Both the position numbers and the translations under genes were made by a program. The notes below the pieces were generated by a model. It had not been told where the DNA came from and did no database searches. It saw nothing but the letters and a program-made list of their open reading frames with translations. Source: Streptomyces sp. I6 (GTDB lineage: Bacteria > Actinomycetota > Actinomycetes > Streptomycetales > Streptomycetaceae). From it: a stretch of 64,000 nucleotides of DNA. Below, in pieces: positions 19,149 through 31,869 of the stretch (its first letter is position 1; the number at the start of each line of letters is the position of its first letter). The DNA is taken from positions 1,457,501-1,521,500 of the forward strand of contig RHDP01000001.1 in assembly GCA_003725745.1 (NCBI GenBank). The letters are read 5' to 3'.

Positions 19149-20192
19149 TCACTGGCGGTAGGCCTGCCCGTCGGGGTCGTTCCGGTAGCCCGGGTCGTAG
19201 CCGTACTGCGGCGGCTGCTCCGGCGGCGGGACCTGGTCGCCATCGCGCTGCAGCGGCACCCACACGCCGCCCGGGGGCGTCTCGTTGTCGCCCTGCGCGG
19301 CGTACGGGTCGGTGTACTGCTGCTGGCCGCCGTAGCTCCCGTACGCCTCGTAGCCCTGCGCGGCGCTGCCGGCGTAGGCGGCGTACTGCTGACCGCTGCC
19401 GTAGCCGTATGACTCGGCGTATGTGTCACGGCTTCCGCCCGCCTGCTGGTAGCCGTGGCCCTGGGGGTAGGCGTCGGTGTAACCGGAGGAGTAACCGCCG
19501 TGGGAGGCGTCCTCGCCACCGCCCCGGCCGTGCTCACCACCACCCTGACCGTAGTCACCACCGCCCCGGCCGTAGTCGCCACCGTCCTGACCGTAGTCAC
19601 CACCGTCCTGGCGGTGCTCACCACCACCCTGACCGTAGTCACCACCGCCCCGGCCGTAGTCGCCACCGTCCTGACCGTAGTCACCACCGTCCTGGCGGTG
19701 CTCGGCGGCGTAGTGCGCATCCGAGTAGACGCCGTACTGGTTGGTGTCGTCCGGGAGCGGCTGCGGCTCGTAGACGGCGGTGGCCTCGGCGGCGGTGGCC
19801 TCGCCGTTGGCGGGGCCGGACGGACCGGGGCGGACCGGGTCGTCGTAGGAGTGCCCGTAGTCGATGCCCGTCACCTGGAGCACGGGGTCCCGGTCGGCGG
19901 ATGCGCCGGCGGACCGGCGGCGCCGGCTGGAGCCCGGGCTGCCGCCCAGTGCCCAGCCGGTGGAGAAGCCGCGCCGGAAGGAGAGTGTGACGTACGTCTG
20001 GCCCACGGCGAAGGCCGCGGCGCCGATGCCGATCACGATGACGTTCGGCATCAGCACTCCGACGACCACCCCCAGGAAGCCGGCGAAGGCGACCAGGCGC
20101 CAGCGCAGCCGCGCCTTGTACTGCAGCAGCACCTCGCCGAGCAGCCACAGCGCGACGATGCCGAACGCGATGTAGAGCACCGTCCAGCCCAT
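19149..20192 (-). CDS. Membrane protein with Gly/Tyr/Gln-rich repeat tail
   Basis: A 347-residue protein: two or three N-terminal membrane helices (about residues 3-18, 33-48 and 51-66), then a long cytoplasmic or surface tail of low complexity. The tail has two exact copies of a 28-residue block built from QDGGDYG, RGGGDYG, QGGGEH units, followed by a Tyr/Gly/Gln-rich C-terminus. Related actinobacterial proteins share the helical part; tail length probably varies. It lies upstream of nothing obvious and is read toward the CrtI-like gene; the metF gene ends 51 bases before its start, so co-transcription with metF is possible. Function unknown. Confidence 0.85.
   Translation of the reverse strand: MGWTVLYIAFGIVALWLLGEVLLQYKARLRWRLVAFAGFLGVVVGVLMPNVIVIGIGAAAFAVGQTYVTLSFRRGFSTGWALGGSPGSSRRRRSAGASADRDPVLQVTGIDYGHSYDDPVRPGPSGPANGEATAAEATAVYEPQPLPDDTNQYGVYSDAHYAAEHRQDGGDYGQDGGDYGRGGGDYGQGGGEHRQDGGDYGQDGGDYGRGGGDYGQGGGEHGRGGGEDASHGGYSSGYTDAYPQGHGYQQAGGSRDTYAESYGYGSGQQYAAYAGSAAQGYEAYGSYGGQQQYTDPYAAQGDNETPPGGVWVPLQRDGDQVPPPEQPPQYGYDPGYRNDPDGQAYRQ
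19531..19698 (-). repeat. Two perfect tandem copies of an 84-bp unit inside a coding region
   Basis: Copies lie at 19531-19614 and 19615-19698 and are identical. The length is a multiple of three, so the repeat keeps the frame of the membrane protein gene. Inside each copy, GTAGTCACCACCG-like 15-18-base units repeat again. The pattern is that of a slippage-prone minisatellite. Confidence 0.9.
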
Positions 20193-20243
20193 GCCCGCCC
20201 CTCTCCTGCGGCCTCCCGCCCGGGGTTGCGGCGGGTGCGGCCT

Positions 20244-21161
20244 TCACGACTGCTCGTGCAGTCCGAGATTCTCGTAGATTTCGAGCGTGGCGGTGGAGTT
20301 GTTGAGCGTGATGAAGTGCAACCCGGGGACGCCCTCGGAGAGCAGTCGCGCGCAGAACTCCGTCGCGAACTCGATACCGATGGAGCGTACAGCGGCGGGG
20401 TCGTCCGCGACGGCGCGGATCCTCGCTTCGAGCGCGGCGGGGAACGACGCGTTGCTGAGCCGGGCGAACCGCTCGATCTGCTTCACGCTGGTGACGGGCA
20501 TGATTTCGGGGATGATCGGGGTCTCGCAGCCGGCCTCGGCGACGCTGTCGCGCAGCCGCAGATAGTCCTCGACGTGGAAGAACATCTGGGTGATCGCATA
20601 GTCGGCGCCTGCACGGCACTTGTCCACGAAGTGCCCGATGTCCGCTTCCCGGTCGCTGGACCGGGGGTGCGTCTCGGGGAAGGCCGCGACGCCGACGCAG
20701 AAGTCGCCCGACTCCTTGATCAGCCGGACGAGTTCCGCCGCGTACCGCACGCCGTCGGGATGTTCGACCCACTCGCCCATCGGGTCGCCGGGCGGGTCGC
20801 CGCGGACCGCCAGGATGTTCCTGATCCCGGCGTCCGCGTACTGGCCGATCATGTTGCGCAGTTCCGCGACGGAGTGGTTGACCGCGGTGAGGTGCGCGAC
20901 CGGGGTGAGCGTGGTGTCGGCGGCGATCTGCTGCGTGGCCTTGACCGTGCCCGCCCGGGTCGACCCTCCGGCGCCGTAGGTCACCGAGACGAAGCTCGGC
21001 TGCACCGCCTCGACGCGCCGCAGCGCGTTCCAGAGGTTCCGCTCGCCCTTCTCGGTCTTGGGCGCCCAGAACTCGAAGGAGTACGAGGTCTTGTCGGTGG
21101 CGAGCATCTCGCGCACGGTGCGTGCGCGATCCGTCCTGGTGGAAGCTGTGCCGAGGGCCAT
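20244..21161 (-). CDS. metF: 5,10-methylenetetrahydrofolate reductase
   Basis: Flavoenzyme reducing methylene-THF to methyl-THF for methionine synthesis. The 305-residue product has the full TIM-barrel family pattern: [59 protein letters not shown] and [10 protein letters not shown]. It begins with ATG at 21161 and ends with the usual LGL tail. Normal length. It is followed on the same strand by the repeat-rich membrane protein and preceded by thiE (76 bases away). No methionine-related riboswitch is visible upstream. Confidence 0.97.
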   Translation of the reverse strand: MALGTASTRTDRARTVREMLATDKTSYSFEFWAPKTEKGERNLWNALRRVEAVQPSFVSVTYGAGGSTRAGTVKATQQIAADTTLTPVAHLTAVNHSVAELRNMIGQYADAGIRNILAVRGDPPGDPMGEWVEHPDGVRYAAELVRLIKESGDFCVGVAAFPETHPRSSDREADIGHFVDKCRAGADYAITQMFFHVEDYLRLRDSVAEAGCETPIIPEIMPVTSVKQIERFARLSNASFPAALEARIRAVADDPAAVRSIGIEFATEFCARLLSEGVPGLHFITLNNSTATLEIYENLGLHEQS

Positions 21162-21237
21162 GCTCGCAGGTTATCCACGGGGCGGCGGTCCCCCAACCGC
21201 ATTCCACCCATCGGACATGGACCGCTCATGAAACGGC

Positions 21238-21888
21238 CTACTCCGGGTAGGCCCGTATCCGCCTGGCGAGACGGGCGGCGGCCGCGGCGGGGTCGTCGGC
21301 CTCCGTGACGGCCCGGACGACGACGACCCGGCGGGCGCCCGCCTGAAGGACCGCGTCGAGGTTGCCTTCGCCGATGCCGCCGATCGCGAACCAGGGGCGG
21401 TTCTGCGCGAGGGAGGCGGTGTACTCGACCAGGTCGAGGCCCGGGGCCGGCCTGCCCGGCTTGGTCGGCGTGGGCCAGCAGGGGCCGGTGCAGAAGTAGT
21501 CGACACCGGGCTCGGAGGCGGCCGCGGCGGCCTCCTCCCGGGTGTGGGTGGAGCGCCCGATCAGCACATCGCCGCCGAGGATCGCCCGTGCGGCCGGCAC
21601 CGGCAGGTCGCCCTGGCCGAGGTGCAGCACATCGGAGCCGGCGGCGTGGGCGACATCGGCCCGGTCGTTGACCGCGAGCAGCTTCCCGTGGCGGCGGCAG
21701 GCGTCGGCGAACACGGCGAGGTGCTCCAGCTCCTCTCCCGCCTCCATGCCCTTGTCGCGCAACTGCACGATGTCCACCCCCGAGGAGAGGACGGCGTCCA
21801 GGAACTCCGGCAGGTCGCCCTGGCGCCTGCGGGCGTCCGTGCAGAGGTAGAGCCGGGCGTCGTGCAGCGCGGCTCGGGATGCGGACAT
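21238..21888 (-). CDS. thiE: Thiamine-phosphate synthase
   Basis: Joins HMP-pyrophosphate and the thiazole phosphate to give thiamine phosphate. The 216-residue TIM-barrel protein shows [10 protein letters not shown] (pyrophosphate binding), [42 protein letters not shown] and FAIGGI in the expected order. The start is put at the ATG 21888 ([16 protein letters not shown]) rather than the in-frame start at 21924. It works with the thiO-thiS-thiG operon 6 kb away, which makes the thiazole. No TPP riboswitch is seen ahead of thiE itself. Confidence 0.96.
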   Translation of the reverse strand: MSASRAALHDARLYLCTDARRRQGDLPEFLDAVLSSGVDIVQLRDKGMEAGEELEHLAVFADACRRHGKLLAVNDRADVAHAAGSDVLHLGQGDLPVPAARAILGGDVLIGRSTHTREEAAAAASEPGVDYFCTGPCWPTPTKPGRPAPGLDLVEYTASLAQNRPWFAIGGIGEGNLDAVLQAGARRVVVVRAVTEADDPAAAAARLARRIRAYPE

Positions 21889-22020
21889 GGGTGGTACCCC
21901 CGGGTGGATCGGCGGTGCGCGCACCGGGAGCCGGACGGCCCGGCCCCGGTGCGCGCACCGCGTCGGAATCGGTGTGCCAGGACGCCGGCGGTGCCCGACG
22001 TCGCCGTCAGACGGTTGCCG

Positions 22021-22386
22021 TCAGACGGCGAGCGCCTGGGCCCGGCGCTTCACCTCCGTGCCGCGATTCTCGCTGAGCGCCTCCGCCGGGGTCCCCGGCA
22101 GGCTGGGGTCCGGAGTGAAGAGCCACTCCAGCATCTCCTCGTCGGTGAAGCCGTCGTCCTTCAGGAGCGTCAGGGTGCCGGAGAGGCCCTTGACCACCTT
22201 GCCGCCCTTGATGAAGGCGGCGGGCACCTGGAGCGTCCGGTCCTCACCGCGGCGCACGGCGATCAGCTGGCCCTCCTTGACCAGCTGCCGTACGCGTGTC
22301 ACCTCGACGTCGAGTTTTTCGGCGACGTCGGGCAGGTGGAGCCAGGCGGGGACGAGAGCATCGATCTTTGCGTCAATCTCGGTCAC
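22021..22386 (-). CDS. Rv2175c-family DNA-binding protein
   Basis: A 121-residue protein of the mycobacterial Rv2175c type: N-terminal winged helix-turn-helix (WLHLPDVAEKLDVEVTRVRQLV, about 16-37) and a conserved C-terminal domain (GTLTLLKDDGFTDEEMLEWLFTPDPSLPGTPAEAL). In M. tuberculosis Rv2175c is a substrate of the neighbouring kinase PknL; here a PASTA kinase gene lies at 29943, now about 7.5 kb away. The start is the GTG at 22386 (VTEIDAKIDAL); the longer open frame upstream is unlike the family. Confidence 0.9.
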   Translation of the reverse strand: MTEIDAKIDALVPAWLHLPDVAEKLDVEVTRVRQLVKEGQLIAVRRGEDRTLQVPAAFIKGGKVVKGLSGTLTLLKDDGFTDEEMLEWLFTPDPSLPGTPAEALSENRGTEVKRRAQALAV

Positions 22387-22693
22387 GGGACCAAGCGTGC
22401 CATCCCGGACCGACAGCCGGTAGCGGAGGGCGCCCGAGCTGCGCCCTTCAGAGGGACACGGGGCACCTGACCGCCATCTCTGCCGGCTGCCGGAGCCTCC
22501 GGGACCCTGGAGCGTCGCCGTCCGGAGTTCCGGAGACGCGGGGGAGGCTCTTCGCCCAGCCGGAGCTCCGTCCTCGCTGTCCATCCGGACGGACATAAGA
22601 CGATCGGATTCCCGCGATCGCAGGCGCGCCAATCGTGCTCATCGAAGCAAGGGTTGAAGTCAGGGCGATTCCCGCGTGCTGTATTTTTCCGGC

Positions 22694-24269
22694 ATGATCC
22701 GGGTCAGAAGAGCTACGCGTGGTTCCCACTGGACCAAAAGGGCACGTGCGACCCTGATTGTCAGCGCCCTCGGAATGCTGACGGTCTATCTAGACGTACT
22801 GATGCTTAACACAGCGCTACCCGATATCCAGCGGGAATTCGGCGCCGGTGAATCCGGTCTGCAGTGGCTGGCCAGCACCTACAGCCTCGGACTGGCGGCC
22901 TTCACGATGTTTGCCGCCGCTCTCGCCGACCGCTTCGGACGCAAACGGATCTTCATGACGTCCTTGCTCCTTCTGGGCATCGGCTTCCTGGGTGCGGGGC
23001 TGGCCCCGACACTCGGGGCGATGATGGCGGCCCGCGGCCTTCAGGGCGTCGCCGCGGCGGGGGTCATCGTCACGTCGCTCGCTCTGGTCAGCAACGCCTT
23101 CGAGAGTCCGGGCGATCGGGCCAGGGCTATCGGGCTCTGGACGGGGATTGCCAGTCTGGGGACGGCCCTGGGTCCACCCCTCGGCGGTCTTCTCGTCGAG
23201 GTTCTCGGATGGCGCAGCGTCTTCCTACTGACCGTCCCGGTCGCCGCAGTGCTCCTTTCCCTGTCCCCCGGTATCTGGCGGAGTCTCGGGGACGCGGAAT
23301 CCAGAGCCTCGACTGGTGGGGACAGACCTTCTTCGTCCTCGCCATCGGCTCGCTGACCTACGGCCTCATCCAGGGCCAGAGCACAGGGTGGAACTCACCG
23401 ACGATCGTCACGATTTTCGTCGTCAGCGCGGGCGCCTTCGTTCTCTTCGTGAAGCACGAGAGCGCCAGGGACAACCCGATGCTCGATGTGGGGCTTTTCC
23501 GAGATCGTGTCTACACGCTGTCCATGGCAACTATTCTCGTTCAGTTTTTCTGCACCTATGGTCTGCTACTCATCATCACCCAGTACTTTCGTAACATCCG
23601 CGCCGACTCCCCCATCCAGGCAGGTCTGTTCACTCTGCCGTTCGTCGGCGGCATCGTGCTGTGCTCGCCGCTGGCGGGCCGCCTTGTGAGCCGCTTCGGG
23701 AACCGGCCGCTCGTGCTGGCCGGGCAGGTATCGCTGTTCGCCGGTCTCCTCACCGTCGCCGCCGGCATGTCCACGGCCCCGGTGGTGGTACTGACCGGTC
23801 TCCTCCTCGCCGGAGTGGGATCCGCCTGCCTGCTGACCTCCATCGCGTCGTTCGCCATGAGCGCCGTGCCCCCGGACCGTGCCGGCATGGCGGCCGGGAT
23901 CATGAACACCCAGCGAGCGGTGGGCTCAACCCTCGGCTACGCCGTGGTCGGGAGCACCCTGGCCGTCTGGCTGGGGCAACCCTCGACGGCACCCTGCGGG
24001 GCGTGATCCCCGACTCGTCCCTGAGAGACGCGGCCGTCGAAAAGATCATCGGGACGGCGAACCCCCATGCGATCGCGACCGGGTTCGCGCTCGGTCCCGG
24101 ACCTGCACACCCTCTTCCGCCCGAGGTCCGCGATGCCGCCGTCGCCGCCGCCGAGAGCGACTTCGTCCAGGGCAGCCAACTCGCCCTCGGAGTGGCCGCG
24201 AGCATGCTGGCCCTGGTGTCTGCTTCCTTCATTGGCGGGACCCGCACGCAGAACTCCCGAAACCGCTGA
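22694..24269 (+). CDS. MFS exporter, DHA2 (14-helix) drug/H+ antiporter type (two frameshifts)
   Basis: Membrane exporter of the EmrB/QacA-like group. Motif A is ADRFGRKRIF after helix 2, motif C-like ASLGTALGPPLGGLLVE follows in helix 5, and the N-terminal motif MLTVYLDVLMLNTALPDIQREF is typical. Sense changes frame at the C run 23265-23269 (LSLSP/RYLAESRGRGIQSLDWW) and the G run 23973-23976 (VWLG/ATLDGTLRGVIP), each by one lost base. Restored length is about 525 residues from ATG 22694; GTG 22676 is an alternative. Codon use is less GC-biased than the neighbours (for example CTT, CTA, AAC-rich opening), consistent with acquisition. The substrate is unknown. Confidence 0.83.
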
Positions 24270-24558
24270 CTGAGGGGCAGCGCTCGCGATGGCTGCCACT
24301 CCGCCTCCGGCCGCCACCTCTCGGACTGAAGGAGGCCGCCGACAAGGGTGCCCGCGGCTGGTTTCCACGGCCTTGGACCGTGTGCGGCCTACCTCCGAGG
24401 ACGGCAGCCGGGTCCACCGCCATCACCCCACGCTGTCACGAACGCGCCGCGCGACCCCACTCGAGGAGCTCGTCAGCGGGCGGGCCGGCATCGCCGGTGG
24501 TCGCCGCGCTCACACCCGGCCGTTCCCGCCCGAGGAGTCCTGCGGCCGTGACAGGCGT

Positions 24559-25309
24559 TCAGGCCTCCCCGGGGCCGAGCAGCGCGTGCCGGGCGAAGAT
24601 CCCGGTATAGGGTTTGGGCAGCGGGGGGGGCATAGCTGTTTGCCTTGCTGGTGCCGATGCCGAGTCCAGCGAGCGACTCAGTCAGCTTGACTGCCGCAAT
24701 CACTCCGTCGATCACCGGCAGGTCGAACTCATGCGACAACGCCTTCGACAGACCGGCGATACCGGCGCAGCCGAGGATGATCGAGTCGGGCCGCCCCTCG
24801 GAGACGACGCGCCGAATATCCGATTTCAGCAACTGGATCGCATCGGATTTCGGATCTTCGAGCGCCAGTACGGAGAACTCGGCGGCGCACACTCCGCGAC
24901 AGTGACGCTCGAACCCGTACCGCAGCGCCAGGTGCTCGATGGTCGCGACTGCGCGCGCCGGCGTGCCGACCACGCTGAAGCTGCGTCCGACCAGGGCGGC
25001 TGTATGCATGGCCGCCTCGGCGATACCGATCACCGGTGCAGTGGTGATGCTGCGGGCCGCATCCAACCCCGGATCGTCGAAACAGGCGATAACGAATCCC
25101 TCCGCTCCGCTGTCCGCACCCTTGCGCACCTCCTCGATCAGGCCGGGTACGCAGAACGCCTCATCGTAGTACCCCTCGATACTGACAGGCCCCATGGCGG
25201 GATTGACCGCGATGATCTCAGTACCCGGCCACGCGACAGCGCGCGCGGCGGCTTCGATCTTGCCCGTCATCGACCGGGTGGTATTCGGATTGACGACAAG
25301 AATTTTCAT
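24559..25309 (-). CDS. Aspartate/glutamate/hydantoin racemase-family protein (frameshifted)
   Basis: Cofactor-independent racemase-type enzyme, about 249 residues when restored. It begins MKILVVNPNTTRSMT, the hallmark of the hydantoin racemase branch. The two catalytic Cys motifs appear as VIACFDDPG (about residue 75) and IILGCAGIAGL (about 180). The G run at 24623-24630 has eight G where seven are expected, so the C-terminus YAPPLPKPYTGIF is read out of frame; the natural TGA is at 24561-24559. It is convergent with the MFS gene, and the pair may form a transferred uptake/export and racemisation unit (inference). Confidence 0.83.
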
Positions 25310-25745
25310 AGTTCACAGCGTCGCTTCATTCAGCTGTCCACGCAATTCAGGAATACCGTGAACCCAGATCGTGGAATATTTTCAAAGGTGGTCCAGTAAT
25401 CCCCAGCGGGCACCGACGGCAGATGCGGCACAGGCTGCGTCGAATCCTCCGCGGACACCCTGCATAAGGATGAACCCCCAGCCTTGTGCCGCACCACGTC
25501 TGAGGCCGCGCGCCGCTCCACTGGCACCTACTGGGACAGCCCCTGACCTACGGCGTACGGAGTAGTCCTCGATGCCTTCTTGCCGCAGTCGATGGGCAGG
25601 CAGATACCGCGGAGCGCTGCACCGGATCAACGTCACCGGCGAGACTCGTCTGATCCAACTAGTGGTACCGGGCCCGCGCGTGGCGGTTCCTGGTGTGCCC
25701 TGAGCGCTCTCGGCATGTGCGACGAACCTCAGCGGGCCGCGGCCT
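25310..25745. other. Gene-free stretch with lower GC at one end
   Basis: No supportable gene in 436 bp. The part at 25310-25400 is AT-richer and likely carries the racemase promoter on the minus strand. The remainder has only short frames without recognisable similarity, and may be a scar of the island boundary. Confidence 0.3.
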
Positions 25746-26968
25746 TCAGGGGACGGCCGGGTCGGCGGCGCGCTCCGGGTCGATCCGGGCACCGACTTCG
25801 ATGAGCCTGCGCCCCTGGGCGAGGTCCCTCGGCCGGCCGACCGTCAGTACGGCGACGATCACGCCCCCCAGCAGCCACAGGGCCGACCAGGAGGGGGCGT
25901 CCGGGTCTCCCCGCCGCAGGAGCGCGTCGGCCGCGCCGTGGTGTCCCGCGTACTGCACGAACCGGCCGAACTGCTCCGACCAGAAGTACGGCACCGGGTC
26001 GTAGATCTCCCCCGGCTCACCCCCCTCCCCCGTGTCCGCGCCGACGATGCCGGCCGCGACGGTACGGGGGCCCTGGAGCGCGTTGTCCCAGTGGTGGACC
26101 AGCAGCCGCCGCCCGTAGCGGCCCGACGGGAAGGAGGCGCAGTCCCCGACGGCGTACACGTCGGGCAGCGAGGTGCGCAGCCGCTCGTCGGCGGTGACCG
26201 CGCCGCCGGGGCCCAGATCGATGCCGGAACCGGCGAGCCAGCGCGTGGCCGGCCGGGCGCCGATGCCGACGACGACGGCGTCCGCGGGCAGCCGCCGGCC
26301 GCCCTCGACGACCACCGCGCCCTGCTCGACGGCGGTGACCCGCGCGCCGGTGAGCAGTTCGGCGCCGGCCTCCGCGTACCACCGCGCCATCGGGGCCGCG
26401 ACCTCGGCCGGCAGGGCTCCGGGCAGCGGGTGGTCGGCGGCCTCGACGACGGCGACCTCGCAGCCCGCCTCGCGGGCGGCGGTGGCGAACTCGGCACCGA
26501 TCCAGCCCGCGCCGACGACCACGATGCGGTGGCGCTTCGCCAGCACCGGGCGCAACCGCTCCGCGTCGTCGAGGGTGCGCAGCAGATGGACCCCGGGGAC
26601 GCCCTCGGCGCCGGGAGGGTGATCGGCTCCGCCCCGGTGGCGATGACGAGGACGTCGTACGGGACGGGTCCGGCCGGTGTGTCGAGTTCGTGCTCACCGG
26701 CGCGCAGGCCGCTGACCTCGCGTCCGAGCTGGAGATCGACGGACAGCGCGTCGAAGTCGACGTCGAAGGCCGAGTGCTCCGCGTTCCCGAGCAGGACGGC
26801 CTTGGACAGCGGGGGCCGGTCGTAGGGCTGGTGCGGTTCGGCGCCGATGAGGCTGATGGTGCCGGTGAAGCCCTGTTCCCGCAGCGCCACCGCGGTCTGC
26901 ACCCCGGCCATGCCGGCCCCGACGACGACGACACGGCGGCCCGGCGCCGTCTGCTCGTTCTCACTCAC
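25746..26968 (-). CDS. FAD-dependent NAD(P)H:ferredoxin reductase-like oxidoreductase (frameshifted)
   Basis: Flavoprotein of the Rieske-oxygenase-reductase type, about 407 residues restored. It has two Rossmann motifs: FAD-binding VVVVGAGMAGVQTAVALRE near the N-terminus and NAD-binding IVVVGAGWIGAEFATAARE in the middle. The FAD-contacting motif LPDVYAVGDCASFPSGRYG follows, then VHHWDNALQ. The frame breaks at 26611-26612, where TLPG/AEGVPGVHLLRTLDDAERL requires one more base. Partner ferredoxin or oxygenase genes are not adjacent. It lies downstream of a small protein gene on the same strand (28 bases apart). Confidence 0.86.
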
Positions 26969-26996
26969 CCGGCCACCCTAACCATCTGATGACACG

Positions 26997-27338
26997 TCAG
27001 GACGGCAGTTGCTCCACGACGCTCGTGCCGCGCCCCCGCCGGGACTCCCACTCCCAGGTCTCCTCCAGCCGCACCCGCCCGTCGGGGAGTTCGACGACCG
27101 TGGACACGCAGTGCCCGGAGGCCGTCGTCCCGTCCCGTCGCAGCTGGACGTAGCGGAAGTCCAGCCGGTCCCCCTCGCGGGTGCCGACGAGATGGCCGCG
27201 GACCACGTCCCCGCCGGCGTAGTCGGCCCAGATGCGGCCCCGCTCCTCGTGGTAGGTGAACCGCGTCCGGGTGCCGACCTGACCGGGCGCCTGGTCGGCC
27301 ACGGGGGCGAGGACGAGTCCTTCGAGCGAGCGGGCCAC
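26997..27338 (-). CDS. Small conserved hypothetical protein
   Basis: A 113-residue protein starting VARSLEGLVLAPVAD. It has a beta-rich pattern (RTRFTYHEERGRIWADYAGGDVVRGHLVGTREGDRLDFRYVQL) like a single-domain beta-barrel; similar short actinobacterial proteins exist, but I know no function. It has no signal peptide, membrane helix or metal motif. The GTG at 27338 gives the whole conserved stretch. It is divergent from the thiamine operon, whose riboswitch starts about 60 bases away. Confidence 0.75.
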   Translation of the reverse strand: MARSLEGLVLAPVADQAPGQVGTRTRFTYHEERGRIWADYAGGDVVRGHLVGTREGDRLDFRYVQLRRDGTTASGHCVSTVVELPDGRVRLEETWEWESRRGRGTSVVEQLPS

Positions 27339-27396
27339 GGCGGCGGCTCCCTTACGGGCGATCGGCGACGGCGGTTAGGCTGGCCACCGTACTGCC

Positions 27397-27488
27397 ACTC
27401 GCGGGAGCCCGGAGCACCGGGCTGAGAGGGAGGCTGACGCGGCCTCCGACCGTACGAACCTGATCCGGGTCATGCCGGCGAAGGGAGG
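27397..27488 (+). ncRNA. TPP riboswitch (THI element)
   Basis: The leader of thiO has the conserved TPP aptamer pieces in order: GGAGCCCGGAGCACCGGGCTGAGAGGG (CTGAGA at 27422-27427), a GC-rich P3 arm (GGAGGCTGACGCGGCCTCC), then ACCTGATCCGGGTCATGCCGGCGAAGGGA. The 3' strand of helix P1 includes the purine-rich AAGGGAGGG at 27481-27489, which is also the ribosome site for thiO (11 bases before ATG 27501). Binding of thiamine pyrophosphate should therefore hide the ribosome site and block translation. Confidence 0.95.
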
Positions 27489-27500
27489 GTCCGGACGCGC

Positions 27501-29811
<2,311 letters not shown>

Positions 29812-29942
29812 CGGCGCCCGGCCCCGCGGCCGGGGCCCTGCGTCCCGGCTGACGCCCGTTCTTCCGATGACGCACGTCACAGGTCCGCTGCAGCCGCGGC
29901 CGGGGGGCCGAGCCGGGTGTCCGGACTCGTAGACTCGCCTGC

Positions 29943-31865
29943 GTGGACACGACCCTTCAGGACCCCCTCGTCGGGCAGGTGCTCGACGGCCGCTACCGCG
30001 TCGACGCGCGTATCGCCGTCGGCGGGATGGCCACGGTCTACCGGGCCGTGGACACCCGGCTCGACCGGCTGATCGCCCTCAAGGTGATGCACCCGGCGCT
30101 CGCGGCGGACGCCTCGTTCGTCGAGCGCTTCATCCGCGAGGCGAAGTCCGTGGCGCGGCTCTCCCACCCGAACGTGGTGGGCGTGTACGACCAGGGAGCC
30201 CAGGGCGCGTACGTCTACCTGGCGATGGAGTACGTGGCCGGATGCACACTCCGCGACGTGCTGCGCGAACGGGGGGCGCTCCGGCCGCGGGCGGCGCTGG
30301 ACATCCTGGAGCCCGTGCTGGCCGCACTCGGCGCAGCGCACCGTGCCGGGTTCGTCCACCGGGACATGAAGCCCGAGAACGTCCTGATCGGGGACGACGG
30401 ACGGGTCAAGGTCGCCGACTTCGGCCTGGTCCGGGCCGTGGGCTCGGTGACCAGCAGCACGGGATCGCTGCTCGGCACCGTCTCGTACCTCGCACCGGAG
30501 CAGATCCAGTCCGGCACCGCCGACACCCGCGCCGACGTCTACGCCTGCGGAGTCGTGCTCTACGAGATGCTCACCGGCGCCAAGCCGCACTCCGGCGACA
30601 CCCCGGCCCAGGTGCTCTACCGGCACCTCGGCGAGGACGTGCCGCCGCCGTCGGCCGCCGTGCCGGGGCTCGCCCCGGAGCTGGACGGCCTGGTGGCGGA
30701 GGCCACGGCCCGTGACCCCGAGTCGCGCCCCGGCGACGCCGTCGCCCTGCTCGGCCGGACCCGCGAGGCCCGTGCCGCGCTGGACGACGACCAGCTCGAC
30801 GCCGAGCCGCCGCAGGCCCGGGTGCCGGCCGCGGAGACCGCCGCCGGTTCCGAGGACCGGACGAGCGTGATAGCGCGGCCGCTGCCCGCCTCGGGCGGGG
30901 CCGTGGACCGGACGAGCCGGCTGGAGATGCCGCCGCCCGGGCCCGCGCCGTCACGCCCGGGGGGCCGCCGCCTCCCGGCGCCGCGCCGCGGGCCCTCGCC
31001 GCCGTCGTCGCCGTGCTGCTGCTCCTGGGTGCGGGCGCGGGCGTCTGGTACGTCAACTCCGGGCAGTTCACCCGTGTGCCGACCGTCCTGGGCCAGACCG
31101 AGGCCGCGGCCAAGCAGCGGCTCTCCGCGGCCGGGCTGGACGTGGAGGCCGTGCGGCAGGGCTTCAGCGACGCCTACGACCGCGGCACCGTCATGGACGT
31201 GGACCCCGACCCCGGGCAGCGCGTCCGCCGCAACGGCTCGGTCGTCCTCGTCGTCTCGCGCGGCCCCGAGATAGTGAAGGTGCCGGAGCTCGGGGGCTGA
31301 AGCTCGCCGACGCCCGGAGCGCCCTCCGCAGGGCCGGTCTGGCCCCGGGCGTGATCACCAGGGAGTTCAGCGACAAGGCGGCCCAGGGCACGGTGATCGG
31401 CTCCGACCCGGCCTCGGGCACCGAGCGCCGCCCGGACTCCGCGGTCGCGCTCGTCGTCAGCAAGGGCGCCCCGATCGACGTCCCCGACGTCACCGGCGAT
31501 TCCGTCGAGGACGCCACCGGCGCCCTCGAGGACGCCGGGCTGAAGGTGCGGGTGTCGCCGGAGCGGGTCCACTCCCCGAGGACGCGGGGACCGTCGCCCG
31601 GCAGTCTCCCGCGGAGGGCGGACGGGCCGCCGCCGGTGACACGGTCACCCTCACGGTCTCCCAGGGACCGCGGATGGTCGAGGTCCCGGACGTCACCGGG
31701 GACTCCCTGGACGACGCCAGGCGCGAGCTGGCGGAGGCGGGCTTCGAGGTCAAGGTCGAGCGGTCCTTCCCGTTCCTCGGCGACACCGTCGGGAGCCAGT
31801 CCGTCGAGGGCGGTGAGCGGGCCGCCGAGGGCAGCACGATCACGATCACGACCAAGGGACTCTGA
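29943..31865 (+). CDS. Membrane Ser/Thr protein kinase with four PASTA domains (three frameshifts)
   Basis: PknB/PknL-type receptor kinase. The kinase domain (about 17-275) has the Gly loop with Lys47, HRDMKPEN with Asp141 and Asn146, DFG at 159-161, and an APEQ motif. A juxtamembrane Pro-rich linker leads to one helix (VVAVLLLLGAGAGVWYV) and four PASTA domains (FTRVPTVLG, VKVPEL, IDVPDVTG, VEVPDVTG), which bind muropeptides outside the cell. Sense shifts at the G run 30959-30964, the G run 31292-31296 and the C run 31574-31577, each a one-base loss. Restored length is about 641 residues. It follows the thiamine operon and overlaps nothing. Confidence 0.9.
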
Positions 31866-31869
31866 CGCG

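Noticed and set aside
19531-19698. Possible CRISPR-like repeat array
   Set aside because: Contiguous identical 84-bp copies without unique spacers, in frame in a gene; a minisatellite.
19455-21308. 617-residue open frame on the plus strand over the membrane protein and metF genes
   Set aside because: It is the antisense of two well-supported genes; its product is repetitive Val/Thr and has no family similarity. High GC alone keeps it open.
24614-25399. 261-residue plus-strand frame over the racemase gene
   Set aside because: Antisense of a clearly recognisable racemase; no family features.
30959-31865. Kinase as a true pseudogene with separate small PASTA proteins
   Set aside because: The breaks are single-base losses in G/C runs and the restored chain is a complete, normal-length kinase with four PASTA domains.
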